A stretch of DNA of 64,000 bases, from NCBI RefSeq assembly GCF_000379125.1, contig NZ_KB900627.1, positions 64,312 to 128,311 on the forward strand. The letters are read 5' to 3'. The position numbers were made by a program, and so were the translations under genes. How positions within the stretch are numbered: the stretch's first letter is position 1; the number at the start of each line of letters is the position of its first letter. A model generated the notes under the pieces. That model saw nothing but the letters and a program-made list of their open reading frames with translations. It made no database searches and had not been told where the DNA came from. This document shows positions 26,090 to 37,200 of this stretch, in pieces. Source of the DNA: Methylosinus sp. LW4. Lineage in GTDB: Bacteria > Pseudomonadota > Alphaproteobacteria > Rhizobiales > Beijerinckiaceae.

Positions 26090-28585
26090 ATGAAGTTCCG
26101 TGTCCTGACTTTCGCCCTGCTCGCCGGCGTCTCGACGCCGACTCTCGTTCTGGCGCAATCGGCCGGCGAGCCGCAAAAGCCCGCGCATGACAGCCGCTCG
26201 CAGAGCGGCCTCACCGCGGCGCCGACCGATTTCGGCCGCGTCGACATCTATGGCAACGGCGCCGCGCAGCCGGCGCCGGACGGCGTCAATCGCCAGGATC
26301 TCGGCGGCGGCTATATGATCGAGGAAGAGGCGGTGAAGACGCGCTCCACGGTGACGCGCGACGCCATCGCGAAAATGTCGCCGACCGCCAATCCCTATCA
26401 GATGATCAATCTTCTGCCCGGCGTCGTCATCACCAGCCCGGACAATTCCGGCCTCAACGGCGGCAACATCCGCATCCGCGGCTACAATAGCGATCAGCTC
26501 GGCCTCACCATCGAGGGCATGCCGGTCAACGACTCCGGCAATTACGCGCTCTATCCGCAGGAATATGTCGACAGCGAGAACATAGAGCAAATCTCCATTG
26601 CGCAAGGCTCGCCCGATCTCGACAGCCCGCACATCGGCGCCTCCGGCGGCGTCATCAACATCTATATGCGCGATCCTTCGAAGACGGCCGGCGGCTTCGT
26701 CGATTTCTCCTATGGCATGCACAGCACGGCGCGCGAATTCGCCCGCGCGGAAACCGGCCAGATCGGCGATTTCCGTGGCTATGTGTCCTATTCGCATTAC
26801 ACGGAAAATCATTGGTCCGGTCCCGGCTCGAACGAGCGTCAGCACGTCGACTTCAAAGGCGTGTGGGAGCCGAGCCAAGGCAATCGCATCGGCCTTTCGG
26901 TGATTTTCAACGACGCGCTGAACAATTTCTATCAAAATCCGACGCTCGGCAGCTACAATACGCTCGGCGCGCGTTCGGTCGGCTATAATAACGCGCTGCC
27001 CTTGTCCTATTTCGTCGCGCCGGCTGGCTCGCCGCCCGGCGCCTGGGACCGCTCCGCCAATCAGGCGAGCCTCTATTACAAATGGCGCATCAATCCGTTC
27101 CGCAATCTGATCGTCAGCGCGCCGTCGACCTTCACCATCAGCAAGGACGTGACCTATGACGTCATTCCTTATTTCTGGTACGGCTATGGCAATGGCGGCG
27201 GCGCGACCTCGGTGACAGAAAACGCGACGGCGACCGGCAATTCGTTCTATTACGGCCGCTTCAACATCGGCGCGGCGGATTGGAACAACAATGGCGTCGT
27301 CACCAAGAACGACAAGGGAATGTATTACAATCCCTCGATCACCGAGACGCTCCGTCCCGGCCTCATCAACAAATTCACCTTCGATCTCGGCGATCACAAG
27401 CTGATGCTCGGCTACTGGTTCGAATATGCGAACCACCGCCAGACCGCGCCTTACGCCTTCCTCAACGCCGACGGCTCGGTCGCCGATCCCTATATCGACT
27501 CCGGCGCGATCGCCATTCCGGGCGTCGGGACGCCCGAGTTTCGCAACCTGCTGACGCAGACCGTCACCAATACGGGCTTCGTCAGCGACGCCTGGTCATT
27601 GCTCGACGACAAGCTCACCATCGAATCGGGCGTGAAGGTCTCGTCGATCCATCGCTCCGTCTATAATTTCCTGCCCGGCGTGACGCCGCTCAACACGCAG
27701 AGCGATCTCGTCGCGCTGCCGCAGGCCGGCTTCCGCTACAAATTCTGGGACTATCACCAGATCTTCGGCTCGGTCGGCACCTCGTTCCGCTCGACGCCCA
27801 ATTTCGCGCTCGCCGATACGGTGAACACCAGCAGCGGCGCCTACACGCCGGCCAACCGTCTCGCGCCGGAGAAAGCCGTCACCGTCGAGCTCGGCCATCG
27901 CTATCAGAGCCCGCTGTTCGCCACATCTGTCTCCCTCTATGGCTCGCATTACGAGAACCATCAGATCAGCACCAACATCTTCCTGCCCAACAGCGGCTCC
28001 TCGGTGAGCACGACGATCAACGCCGGCGCGGTCGATCTCTGGGGCGTCGCGGCGGAGATCGGCACGCGGCCGATCTACAATTTCCGGCCCTATCTCTCGG
28101 CGAACTATCTGCAGACGCGCATTCTGGACAATCTGTCGACCTCCGGCGCGACGCCGGCCGGCGCGCCCGTCTCCTCGATCAACGACTTCCTGCCGACCAA
28201 GGGCAAGCACCTGCCAAATTCCCCCACATGGACGGGCGCGCTCGGCGTCGACTATGACGACGGCCATATTCTCGGCAATCTCGCCGCCAAGGTGACGAGC
28301 CGGCAATATTCGACCTTCATGAACGACGAATCGATCTCGCCCTACGCCCGCATCGACGCGATGGTCGGCTATCGCTTCGACGATATCGCCTTCGGCAAGA
28401 AGCCGGAGCTGCGCGTCAATCTCTACAACATCACCAACACGCATTCGCTGACCGGCGCCAACAGCGTGAAGAACAACGCTTCGCCGACCGTCGGCGTTTA
28501 TGGCAATGTGGTCTCCGCCAGCGCGCCGACCTATTATGTCGGCCAGGGCTTCTCGGCGACGGCGACCTTCTCGATGGGCTTTTGA
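26090..28585 (+). CDS. TonB-dependent outer-membrane receptor
   Basis: An 831-residue receptor with a signal peptide (MKFRVLTFALLAGVSTPTLVLAQ). The plug contains NPYQMINLLPGVVITSPDNSG, GNIRIRGYNSDQLGLTIEGMP and ENIEQISIAQGSPDL; the barrel ends in FSATATFSMGF with a terminal aromatic. It lacks the STN signalling domain of the other receptor in the window. Placed between tonB and exbB it is served by its own energy system, and a phosphodiesterase gene follows, so a phosphorus-containing nutrient is possible. The start follows the tonB stop by 19 bp. Confidence 0.9.
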   Translation: MKFRVLTFALLAGVSTPTLVLAQSAGEPQKPAHDSRSQSGLTAAPTDFGRVDIYGNGAAQPAPDGVNRQDLGGGYMIEEEAVKTRSTVTRDAIAKMSPTANPYQMINLLPGVVITSPDNSGLNGGNIRIRGYNSDQLGLTIEGMPVNDSGNYALYPQEYVDSENIEQISIAQGSPDLDSPHIGASGGVINIYMRDPSKTAGGFVDFSYGMHSTAREFARAETGQIGDFRGYVSYSHYTENHWSGPGSNERQHVDFKGVWEPSQGNRIGLSVIFNDALNNFYQNPTLGSYNTLGARSVGYNNALPLSYFVAPAGSPPGAWDRSANQASLYYKWRINPFRNLIVSAPSTFTISKDVTYDVIPYFWYGYGNGGGATSVTENATATGNSFYYGRFNIGAADWNNNGVVTKNDKGMYYNPSITETLRPGLINKFTFDLGDHKLMLGYWFEYANHRQTAPYAFLNADGSVADPYIDSGAIAIPGVGTPEFRNLLTQTVTNTGFVSDAWSLLDDKLTIESGVKVSSIHRSVYNFLPGVTPLNTQSDLVALPQAGFRYKFWDYHQIFGSVGTSFRSTPNFALADTVNTSSGAYTPANRLAPEKAVTVELGHRYQSPLFATSVSLYGSHYENHQISTNIFLPNSGSSVSTTINAGAVDLWGVAAEIGTRPIYNFRPYLSANYLQTRILDNLSTSGATPAGAPVSSINDFLPTKGKHLPNSPTWTGALGVDYDDGHILGNLAAKVTSRQYSTFMNDESISPYARIDAMVGYRFDDIAFGKKPELRVNLYNITNTHSLTGANSVKNNASPTVGVYGNVVSASAPTYYVGQGFSATATFSMGF

Positions 28586-28587
28586 CC

Positions 28588-29199
28588 ATGCAGATCGATC
28601 ACGCCTTCTTCCATGAGGTCTGCATCGACATTCTCTACGGATGTCTCGTGCTGCTCGCCTTCGTGCTCATCGAACGGCTCGTCTATTACGCGCTGCTGGC
28701 CCTGCGCGCGCGTGAGATCGGCGCCGCGATAAAGGCCCATGCGCTCGGAACCTCATCGACGCCGATGCCCTTCGGCGCCGATGAGCTCAGCCGCAGCTTC
28801 GCCGAATATGTCGCCGTGCAGAACGAGCCCGGCTGCACGCGCGCCCGCGTCGAGGACCTGTCCTCGGCGCTGTTCATCCGCGTCGACTCCAAGGTCAGCG
28901 CGCGCCTGTGGATTCTCGACACCATCGTCACCGCGGCGCCGCTGCTCGGCCTGCTCGGCACCATTCTCGGCATCATGGACACGTTCAACGCTCTTTCGTC
29001 GGGCGGCGTCTCCGATCCCGCGGCGGTGAGCCGCGGCATCGCGGCCGCGCTCGTCGCCACGGCGGTCGGCATCGGCACGGCGCTCGTCGGGCTGATCGCG
29101 CATAATCTGCTGCATCGCCAGGCCGACGTCATCATCGACGGCTTCAAGAGCGCGCTGCTCGCGGCGACGCGCGACAGGCTGCCGGCGGCGGCGGAATAG
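28588..29199 (+). CDS. exbB: ExbB/TolQ-family proton-channel protein
   Basis: A 203-residue membrane protein with three helices (about 10-32; 112-131, TIVTAAPLLGLLGTILGIMDTF; 147-167, ALVATAVGIGTALVGLIAHN). The APLLGLLGTILGIMDTF block is the MotA/TolQ/ExbB signature. It starts two bases after the receptor stop codon. Having exbB downstream of the receptor and exbD upstream of tonB is an unusual gene order for this energy complex. Confidence 0.9.
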   Translation: MQIDHAFFHEVCIDILYGCLVLLAFVLIERLVYYALLALRAREIGAAIKAHALGTSSTPMPFGADELSRSFAEYVAVQNEPGCTRARVEDLSSALFIRVDSKVSARLWILDTIVTAAPLLGLLGTILGIMDTFNALSSGGVSDPAAVSRGIAAALVATAVGIGTALVGLIAHNLLHRQADVIIDGFKSALLAATRDRLPAAAE

Positions 29200-29228
29200 C
29201 AAGGCGCGAGCGGAAGAGGGAAACGTCC

Positions 29229-31133
29229 ATGCCGATCACGCGACGTGAGCTTCTCGCCGGGAGCGCGGCGTTCGCCGTGGGCTTTCCCGCCATCGGCCGT
29301 GCCGCGCCGCGCGTGGAGCTGCGTCTGCTCGAGACCTCGGACCTGCACATGTTCGTGCTGGACTGGGATTATTATCATGCGCGGCCGGACCCGACCGTCG
29401 GCCTGAGCAAGATCGCGCGCCTCGTGAGAGAGGCGCGCGCGCAAGCGCAAAATGCGCTGCTTTTCGACAATGGCGACCTTCTCCAGGGCAGCCCCCTCGG
29501 CGATTTCGTCGCGCGGCGAGCAGGCGCCTCCGGCGCGCATCCCGTCTTCCGCGCGATGAATCACATGCGCTATGACGCGGCGACGCCGGGCAATCACGAA
29601 TTCAACTTCGGATTGGACTTTCTCGAGCGGTCGCTCGCAGGCGCCGGCTTCCCCTATGTGAGCGCCAATATCGAACGCGCCGATGGCGGGGCCTTTCTGC
29701 CGCCGTTCCGAGTTCTCACGCGGCGGCTCATGGATGACGGCGGCGTCGCGCAGGAGCTGCGGATCGGGGTCATCGGCTTCGCGCCGCCGCAGATCATGAT
29801 CTGGGACAGAGGCCATCTCGAAGGCCGCCTGCGTTGCGGCGACATGGTCTCCGCCGCGCGTCGCCATGTGCCCATTCTGCGCGCACAATGCGACATTCTG
29901 GTCGCGCTCTGCCATTCCGGGATCGACGCCCGCGCCGCGGTCGACGCCGAGAACGCCTGCCTGCAGATCGCCGCCATCCCCGGCGTCGACGCGATCATGA
30001 TGGGCCATGCGCATCGCGTCTTTCCCGGACCCGATTACGCCGGCGTTGCGGGCGTCGACGCCGAGCGCGGAACGCTCGCTGGAGTTCCGGCGGTGATGCC
30101 GGGCTTCTGGGGCAGCCATCTCGGCGTCATCGATCTGACGCTCGCGCATGACGGCGACCGCTGGGCCGTCGAGCGGTTTCGGACGGAAGCGCGGCCGATC
30201 TTCGCGCGCGAGGCCGGAAAAGCCGTGGCGCTCACGGAGGCCGATCCCGCGATCGCCACGATCGTCGCGCCCGAGCACGAGGCGACGCGACTCTGGGTCG
30301 ACGAGCCGATCGGCGAGATCGCGACGCCGCTCGTCTCCTATTTCGTCTGGATCGGGATCGATCCCGTCGGCGCGCTCGTCAATGCGGCGCAGATCGCCTA
30401 TGCGCGGCCGCTGCTCGAGGGAACGCCTCACGAGCGGCTTCCTCTGCTCTCCGCCGTCGCGCCGTTTCGCGTGGGCTACACGCCCGATTCCTATATCGAT
30501 CTCGACCCCGGCCCCGTGGCGCTGCGCCATGTCGCGGACATCTACCCCTATCCCAACACGCTGGTCGCCGTGCGCGTGACCGGCGCGCAGCTGCGCGAAT
30601 GGCTCGAATGCGCGGCGCGCGTGTTCCGGCGCATCGATCGCGACGCGTCGGAGCCGCAGCTTCTCGTCGATCGGCGCACGCCCTCCTATAATTTCGATGT
30701 GATCGCAGGCGTCGACTATCGCATCGACGTCTCGGCGCCGGCGCGCTATGACGCGAGCGGCAATCTGCGCCGCGACGCCGCGCGCATCGTCGATTTGCGC
30801 TATGGCGGCCGCGCGATCGATCCAGAGCAGGAATTCATCGTCGTCACGAACAGCTACCGCGCCGACGGCGGCGGCCGCTTCCCCGGCCTCGACGGACGAA
30901 ACATCGTGCTGCGCGCGCCCGATTCCAACCGCGACGCCGTCGAGCGCTTCCTGCGCCGCGGCGGATCCATCCCCGATACGAGGCCCCGGTCGTTCGCGCC
31001 GCTCGGCCGGCGCGTCACGGTCGCCTTCGACTCCGCGCCCGCGGCCGCCCGCCGTCTCGTCGCGGCGCCCGGACTGCGCGCCACAATGCGCGAGGAAGCG
31101 GGCTATTCGCGTTACGAATACGATCTCGCTTGA
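29229..31133 (+). CDS. cpdB: CpdB-like 2',3'-cyclic phosphodiesterase/3'-nucleotidase
   Basis: A 634-residue periplasmic enzyme of the 5'-nucleotidase family. The N-terminus is a Tat-type signal (TRRELLAGSAAFAVG). The metallophosphatase domain has ETSDLHMFVLDWDYY, FDNGDLLQGSPLGD, TPGNHEFNFG, LCHSGID and MMGHAHRVFPG. The C-terminal substrate domain shows PYPNTLVAVRVTGAQLREWLE, SYNFDVIAGVDYRIDV and IVVTNSYRADGGGRF. It would release phosphate and nucleosides from 2',3'-cyclic nucleotides. It lies 29 bp after exbB and probably ends the TonB operon, which suggests the receptor imports the products or a related compound. Confidence 0.9.
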   Translation: MPITRRELLAGSAAFAVGFPAIGRAAPRVELRLLETSDLHMFVLDWDYYHARPDPTVGLSKIARLVREARAQAQNALLFDNGDLLQGSPLGDFVARRAGASGAHPVFRAMNHMRYDAATPGNHEFNFGLDFLERSLAGAGFPYVSANIERADGGAFLPPFRVLTRRLMDDGGVAQELRIGVIGFAPPQIMIWDRGHLEGRLRCGDMVSAARRHVPILRAQCDILVALCHSGIDARAAVDAENACLQIAAIPGVDAIMMGHAHRVFPGPDYAGVAGVDAERGTLAGVPAVMPGFWGSHLGVIDLTLAHDGDRWAVERFRTEARPIFAREAGKAVALTEADPAIATIVAPEHEATRLWVDEPIGEIATPLVSYFVWIGIDPVGALVNAAQIAYARPLLEGTPHERLPLLSAVAPFRVGYTPDSYIDLDPGPVALRHVADIYPYPNTLVAVRVTGAQLREWLECAARVFRRIDRDASEPQLLVDRRTPSYNFDVIAGVDYRIDVSAPARYDASGNLRRDAARIVDLRYGGRAIDPEQEFIVVTNSYRADGGGRFPGLDGRNIVLRAPDSNRDAVERFLRRGGSIPDTRPRSFAPLGRRVTVAFDSAPAAARRLVAAPGLRATMREEAGYSRYEYDLA

Positions 31134-31299
31134 GCCGCGAGATTCCTCGGCGCCTCCACCGCGGCCCATCCGAATGCGCCCAGGGCGGTTTTGTCGCAAC
31201 TCATCATTTCCCGACCGGCCGTTCGGCGAAAGGCGGTTTCTGCTGTCAAATATCTGCAATATGACTGACGCAAAGCGAAGCTAAGCTGTTCCCGTTTTC

Positions 31300-34200
31300 A
31301 TGCGGGGTCGGCTGATGTCTATGGCGGAGTCATTTCAAAATCGCGGGCGGCGTATGTTTCTTCGGCTGCTACGGCCGCAAGCTCCCGCCAGTCGCAAATC
31401 GCAGCTCGAGAGCTCGACCGCGCTCATCCCCCCGCCGCCCGGCCGACGCGCGAAGATCGTCTTCGACACGCTCGAGCCGCGCGTTCTGCTGAACGCCGAC
31501 GTTCTGGCCGTGAATCTGGCGGCGGCGGTCCCGCAGCAGCAGGCCCATGACGTCGTCGTGCAGCTCGTCGATCCTGCGAGCGCTCCGCAGACGGGCGCGT
31601 CGGCGCAATCGCCGTCGACGGCCCCATCATCGGCCGGCCCGCAAGTCGAGGTCGTGGATCGCAGCAATTCCGTCATCCTCGCGCGGGCCAATCTTCTCGG
31701 CCTCGATCAGGTTACGATCATCGGCGGCGTCGGCGCGGACAATGTGACGATCGACGCCCAGTCCTTCGCCGGCCACGATGCGCCGCATTTCACCTTCTCG
31801 GGCGGCGAAGGCGCCGACACGCTGGCGCTGATCTCCGGCGCCCCGGCGAGCTGGACGCTCCACGATGATGGCTCGGGCGCCGTTGTCGGCTCGGTGAAGG
31901 CGAGCTTCGATGGCGTCCAAAATCTCATCGGCGGCGGCGCGGACACGCTGATCGGCGCCGTGACCGACACGAATTGGCGGATCGATGGCGCGGGCGCGGG
32001 CTCGGTCGGCGGATTCGTGTTCAGCGGTTTCGCCAATCTCGCGGGCGCCGCAGACAATAACGACACCTTCGCCTTCTCCGCCAGCGGCAGTCTCGCCGGC
32101 GCGGTGGACGGCGGAGCAGGCGGGTTCGACACTCTGGCGCTCGACGTCGGCGTGGCCCAGAGCCTCGTTTCGACGGCCACGGGCCCGGACAGCGGCACGA
32201 TCGCCTATGACGGCCGCATCGTCGCCTATCGTGGCCTCGAGCCGGTCACGATCAGCGGTTCGGTGACGGATCTCTCTTTCGATCTCGGATCGCTGGCGGG
32301 CGGCTCGAGCGGCGTGCAGGCGCGGCTGAAGGACGCGGGGACGACGACCGACGGCGTCATGACGCTTGAGAGCCTCAATGGCAAATTCGAGAGCCAGACC
32401 TTCAACGCCCCGACGCATTCGCTCACCGTGATCGGCGGCTCGGGCTCGGACAGCGTCGACATCGCGTCGCTCGACAGCACGTTTCATGCGGCGCTGTCGG
32501 TGAACACGCTGCTTTCGGGCTACGATCCCTTCGACGATGGCGGCCTCCTGCCCGGCGACAATCATCTGACGCATAAGAGCGTCGTCAGCGTCTCCGGCGA
32601 TATTGCGCTTCACGGCGGCGCGCTCACGCTGCAGGCGGACACGATCTATGTCGGCGAGGTCGCCGATCAGACCGGCGCCAGCGGCTCCTGGACCGCCAGC
32701 GAGACCTACACGCATGTGGCGGCGACCGGCGGCGCTGGAACGGGCGCCGAGGCCACCATCGCCGTCGATACGGACGGCGTGGCGACCGCGCGGCTCAGCT
32801 CCGCGGGAACGGGATATAGCGTCGGCGACGTGCTGACCTTCGCGCCCAGCGGCGGCGGCTCCGTGACGATGACGCTGCGCAATGTCGCGAGCTCCGCGAT
32901 CGTCTCCACCGCGCTCGCCGGCGGCAACGCCGGCGAAATCCTGCTCGGTCATCAAAAGACCAACGCCGACGGCACGACGAGCCTCGCCGGCGGCGAGTGG
33001 ATCGCGCTCGGCCCCAATGCGCAATTGCTCGCCGAGGCCGATACGGCCGCTGGCCACAAGGCCGGCAAGATTTCGCTCGCCACCTCCGATGTCGCGACGC
33101 GTCTCGTCAGCTGGCCGGGCGATTTCACGGCGAAGAACGCCGCCATCGACATTCAAGGCGCGATCATTCGCGGCGGCTCGATCAAGGTGAACGCCACCGC
33201 CAAGGACATCAACCTCAACAGCGACGCGCCGGCCGCGGCGGCCGGCTTCACTGGCACGCTGACGAGCCTGCTGGGGCAGATACCCGGCGTCGTGCTGAGC
33301 GCCGCGACCGGAATCGATCTCTCCGTCATCCTGCGCGGCGCCGACGCCAAGATCAATGTCGACGATGCGACGATCGAGGCCGAGGGAACCGTCGACATAA
33401 AGGCGGAAACCAAGGTCGACACGCAGGTGTTCGCCATCGCTTCCGCGCTCGGCAGCGGCGGCCTCGCGAAATATACGGGGCTCGAATTCGCCGGCGGCTA
33501 TGGTCTCGCGCAGAGCGATGTCGAGGCGAATATCGGCGGCTCGACCGTCATCGACGCCGGCGGCAGCGTCACAATTTCGGCCAAGGGCTCGACCTCGACG
33601 AAGACGGTCGCTCGCGCCTCGTCGAATCTCGACAGCACGGTCAATCCGACGGCCTCGTCCATCGCCATCGCCATCGCGCATACGGATCTCACCGCTCTGG
33701 CGACCGTCGGCCTCGACGCCGAGATCACCTCGCGTGGCGGCAATGTCAATGTCATCGCCAATGGCGCGACCAAGACGACGCCCGACGCCAGCACCATCAG
33801 CCCGGTCGACGGGCGAGCCGGCGTCGGCGTGGCGCTCGCTTTCGAGTTCGGCACGGTCAAAGCCTCGCTCGACGGAACCATCAAAGCCGCCGGCACGGTC
33901 GCCGGAGACAGCACGGACACCAAGACATTCGATCCGATCGGCGGCGTCGATCCCACCACAGACACGATCACCCTGCCCAATCACGGCTTCACCAATGGGC
34001 AGGCCGTCGTCTACACGCCCTATCTCGTCAATACGTCGGTCGCCGGCTCCACCGTGCTCGCTGTGCAGGGCCAGCAGAGCGATTCTGTCGGCGGGCTCGA
34101 CAAGGGCAAGACCTATTATGTCATCGTCGTCGATCAGGATCATATTCAGCTCGCCAAGGAGCCGCCGATCGATCTCGATCCCGCGGGCGTCGATCCGACC

Positions 34201-37200
34201 TCCACGCAAACGCTGAATGTCGTCAAATCCAAGCTGTTCGACATCGACGCGATCGACGCGAGCGCGCATACGATTCAAATCGCCGGCCATGGATTCGAGA
34301 CCGGCGATCAGGTCGCTTACGACGCCGGCGGCAATACGACGATAACCGCTCTCGCCGACAAGGCCGTCTATACGGTCGAGAAAATCGACGATGCGCGCTT
34401 CGCCCTGAAGGACAGTTCCGGCAATCTTATCCAGATCGCGCAGGGCGCGGCGCTCGGAACGCAGAGCTTCACGCGTGCGTCGGACAATAAGAAGGCCGAG
34501 ATCGATCTCGCCAGCGTGGACGCCAACGGCCGCATTCACGTGAAGAACCATGGCTTCGCGATCGGAACGCCGATCGATGTGACGTACGACACGCTCTCCG
34601 AGAATGATGTGACCCTCGGCGGCGTGCAGGCGGCGCATCAATATAAGCTGGTCGCCACCGACGCCGACACATTCGAGCTGCGCGACGAGCAGACCAATGC
34701 GCGCATCACGCTCACTGATCCCGGCTCCGCGGCCACGCATGCGCTCGACTATATCGGCGCGATCAAGAGCTTCGCGCCCAGCACGGCGGTCGACGGCTCG
34801 CTCGACACCATCGCCATCGCCAATCATGGCTTGAAGGACGGCGACGCTGTCATCTACGCCGTCGATCCCACCAAATCGACCACGCTGTCGCGCGCCTTCG
34901 AGCTCGATGCGATCGATCCGACGGCCAAGACGATCCATATTGCAGGACATGGCTTCTCGACCGGCGACCAGGTGACCTATGACGCTGGCGGCAACACGCC
35001 GATCGCAGGCCTCGCCAGCGGCGCCGTCTACACGGTTCAGAAGATCAGCGATGATCTGTTCCAGCTGAAGGATTCGAACGGCGTCCTCGTTTCCATGGCG
35101 CAGGGTGCGACGCTCGGAACGCACAGCTTCTCCAACGCCGCGACGCAGACGACGGCGAGCGTCACGTTGGCGCGCATCGATGCGACGACCAATCGAATCT
35201 ATCTGCAGAACCATGGATTCACCGCGACTGCGGCAAATCCGCTGCTCGTCGACTACGCTTCGCTCGAGGCGCTCGGCGCCTCCGCCATCGGCGGATTGCA
35301 GAGCGATCATCAGTATAAGCTCGTCGTCGTCGACGCCAATTCCTTCGAGCTGCGCGACGCGACGACCGGCGCGCTGGTCACGCTGACCGGTCCCGGCGCC
35401 GCCTCCGTGCATGTCATCGCCGAGGATCGGGTCTATCAAGCCTCGCGCGGCAATGTGCATGATCTCACCGCCGGCGACCGCGAGATTCGCGGCCTCACCG
35501 CGGGCGAGCAGTACTATGTCGTCAAGGTCGACGACAATCACATTCGTCTGGTCGAGGATGCGAGCGAGGTCTCCGCGGTCAAGGCGATCAATCTCACCAG
35601 CGACGGCAAGGGCGCCAATCACACTCTCGCGGCGAGCACGAGCACGGACGGCATAGGCGTTCAGGCGATCCTCGACTCGCAGACGCGAAGCAAGGCCAAG
35701 CCGGAAGTCGGCAGCAAGTTCAATCCGACGAAATACAAGGACATCTTCACCAAGCCGGACATAGCGCTCGCGACCATCTTCGGTCAGGCGTCGGCGGCCA
35801 GCGGCAAGCAGAATGTGCTGGACGCCAATGGCGCGCAAGTGATGGACGACAAGGGCAAGCCCGTCACCAAGGACATCACCAATGACGGGCTGAGCGCCGG
35901 CGGCGCCGTCGCCGTCAATGTGGTGAAGAACGACGTCGAGGCGACCATCGGCAAGAACGCCACCGCCGCCAAGCCCACGACGTTGCAGACGGATCACAAT
36001 GTCGAGGCGCTGGCGACGAGCACGCAGCGCACGCAGCTGATCTCGCAATCGGACGTCTCCAAGTCGAAGACGAAATCCGCGACCGCGAAGGCGGTCGACA
36101 TCTCGCTCGCGGTCGGCGTCTATCTCAACGACGCCAATGCGACGATCGCCGGAAACACGATCATCGACGCCGGCGAGACGGTGAAGGTCGCCTCCTCGCT
36201 CTCCTATCCCTTCCTCATCAATCCGCTCGATCTCGTTCTCGGCGTTCCGCAGGACATCGTCACGCGTGGCGTCAGCGGATTGACTGATCTGCTGGACGGC
36301 ACTTTCGGCGTCAGCTCCAAATTCATGAACACTTGGGTGATGGCGCGCGCCAAGGCCCAGGACACGCAGGCGACCTCCGTCTCCGGCTCCATCGCGGTCA
36401 ACGCCTATATCGATCACAGCACGGCGGTCGTTCAGTCCGGCGCCCGCATCAATCAATCGCCGCCGTCGGCCGGCTATAATCCCTCGGCGACGCAATCGGT
36501 CACTGTCATGGCCGATGTGATGATGCAATTCGCCGAGATGGCGGGCATCGGCAAATGGTCGCTGAGCGAAAGCCCCTTCGGCAAGGCGAAATATGAGAAT
36601 AAGAAGGCCGGCGAGCTGCTGCGCGGCGGCGATGTGGTGGATGTGTTCGGCCGCTCCGGCTCCAAGGCGATCGGCGGCTCCATTCTCGTCGACGACATAG
36701 AGAACACCGTCTATGCGCGCATCGAAGGCGACGCCAAGGTGGGCATTGGCGCGAGCGGCGCGCTGACCATTCACGCGACCGAGGATATTTTCCGTCTCGC
36801 CATCGCGCAGTCGGGCGGCAAGACGGATGACGGCGGCCAATTCGCCTTCGCCGGCAGCGGGCTCGCTCTGCGCCAGCGCAGCGACATAGAGGCCGGGCTC
36901 GTCGCGACGGCGAGCTTCGGGCCGACGGTCACGGGCGGCGGCGCCGTCGATATTGCGGCGACGACCGGCGGAACCGAGGTCGAGATCGCGGGAACGATCG
37001 TCGTCGCCGGCAAGGGCTCCAATGGTCTCGGCGCTTCGGTGCTCGTCAATGACGTCGAGCGCAACGTCTATGCTTTCATCGGCGCCGATCCCAGCAAGGG
37101 CGGCGATCCGAATGCGACGCCGGCCGGCGCCGTGTCGATGAATGTCGGCGACACGTCTCTGTCGGCGACGACGACGGGCGTCGTCGTCGGCGTCGTCGGC

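Noticed and set aside
28686..31259. 857-codon open frame on the minus strand
   Set aside because: Opposite exbB and cpdB, both of which have convincing motifs on the plus strand; translation is Arg/Asp-rich without domains.
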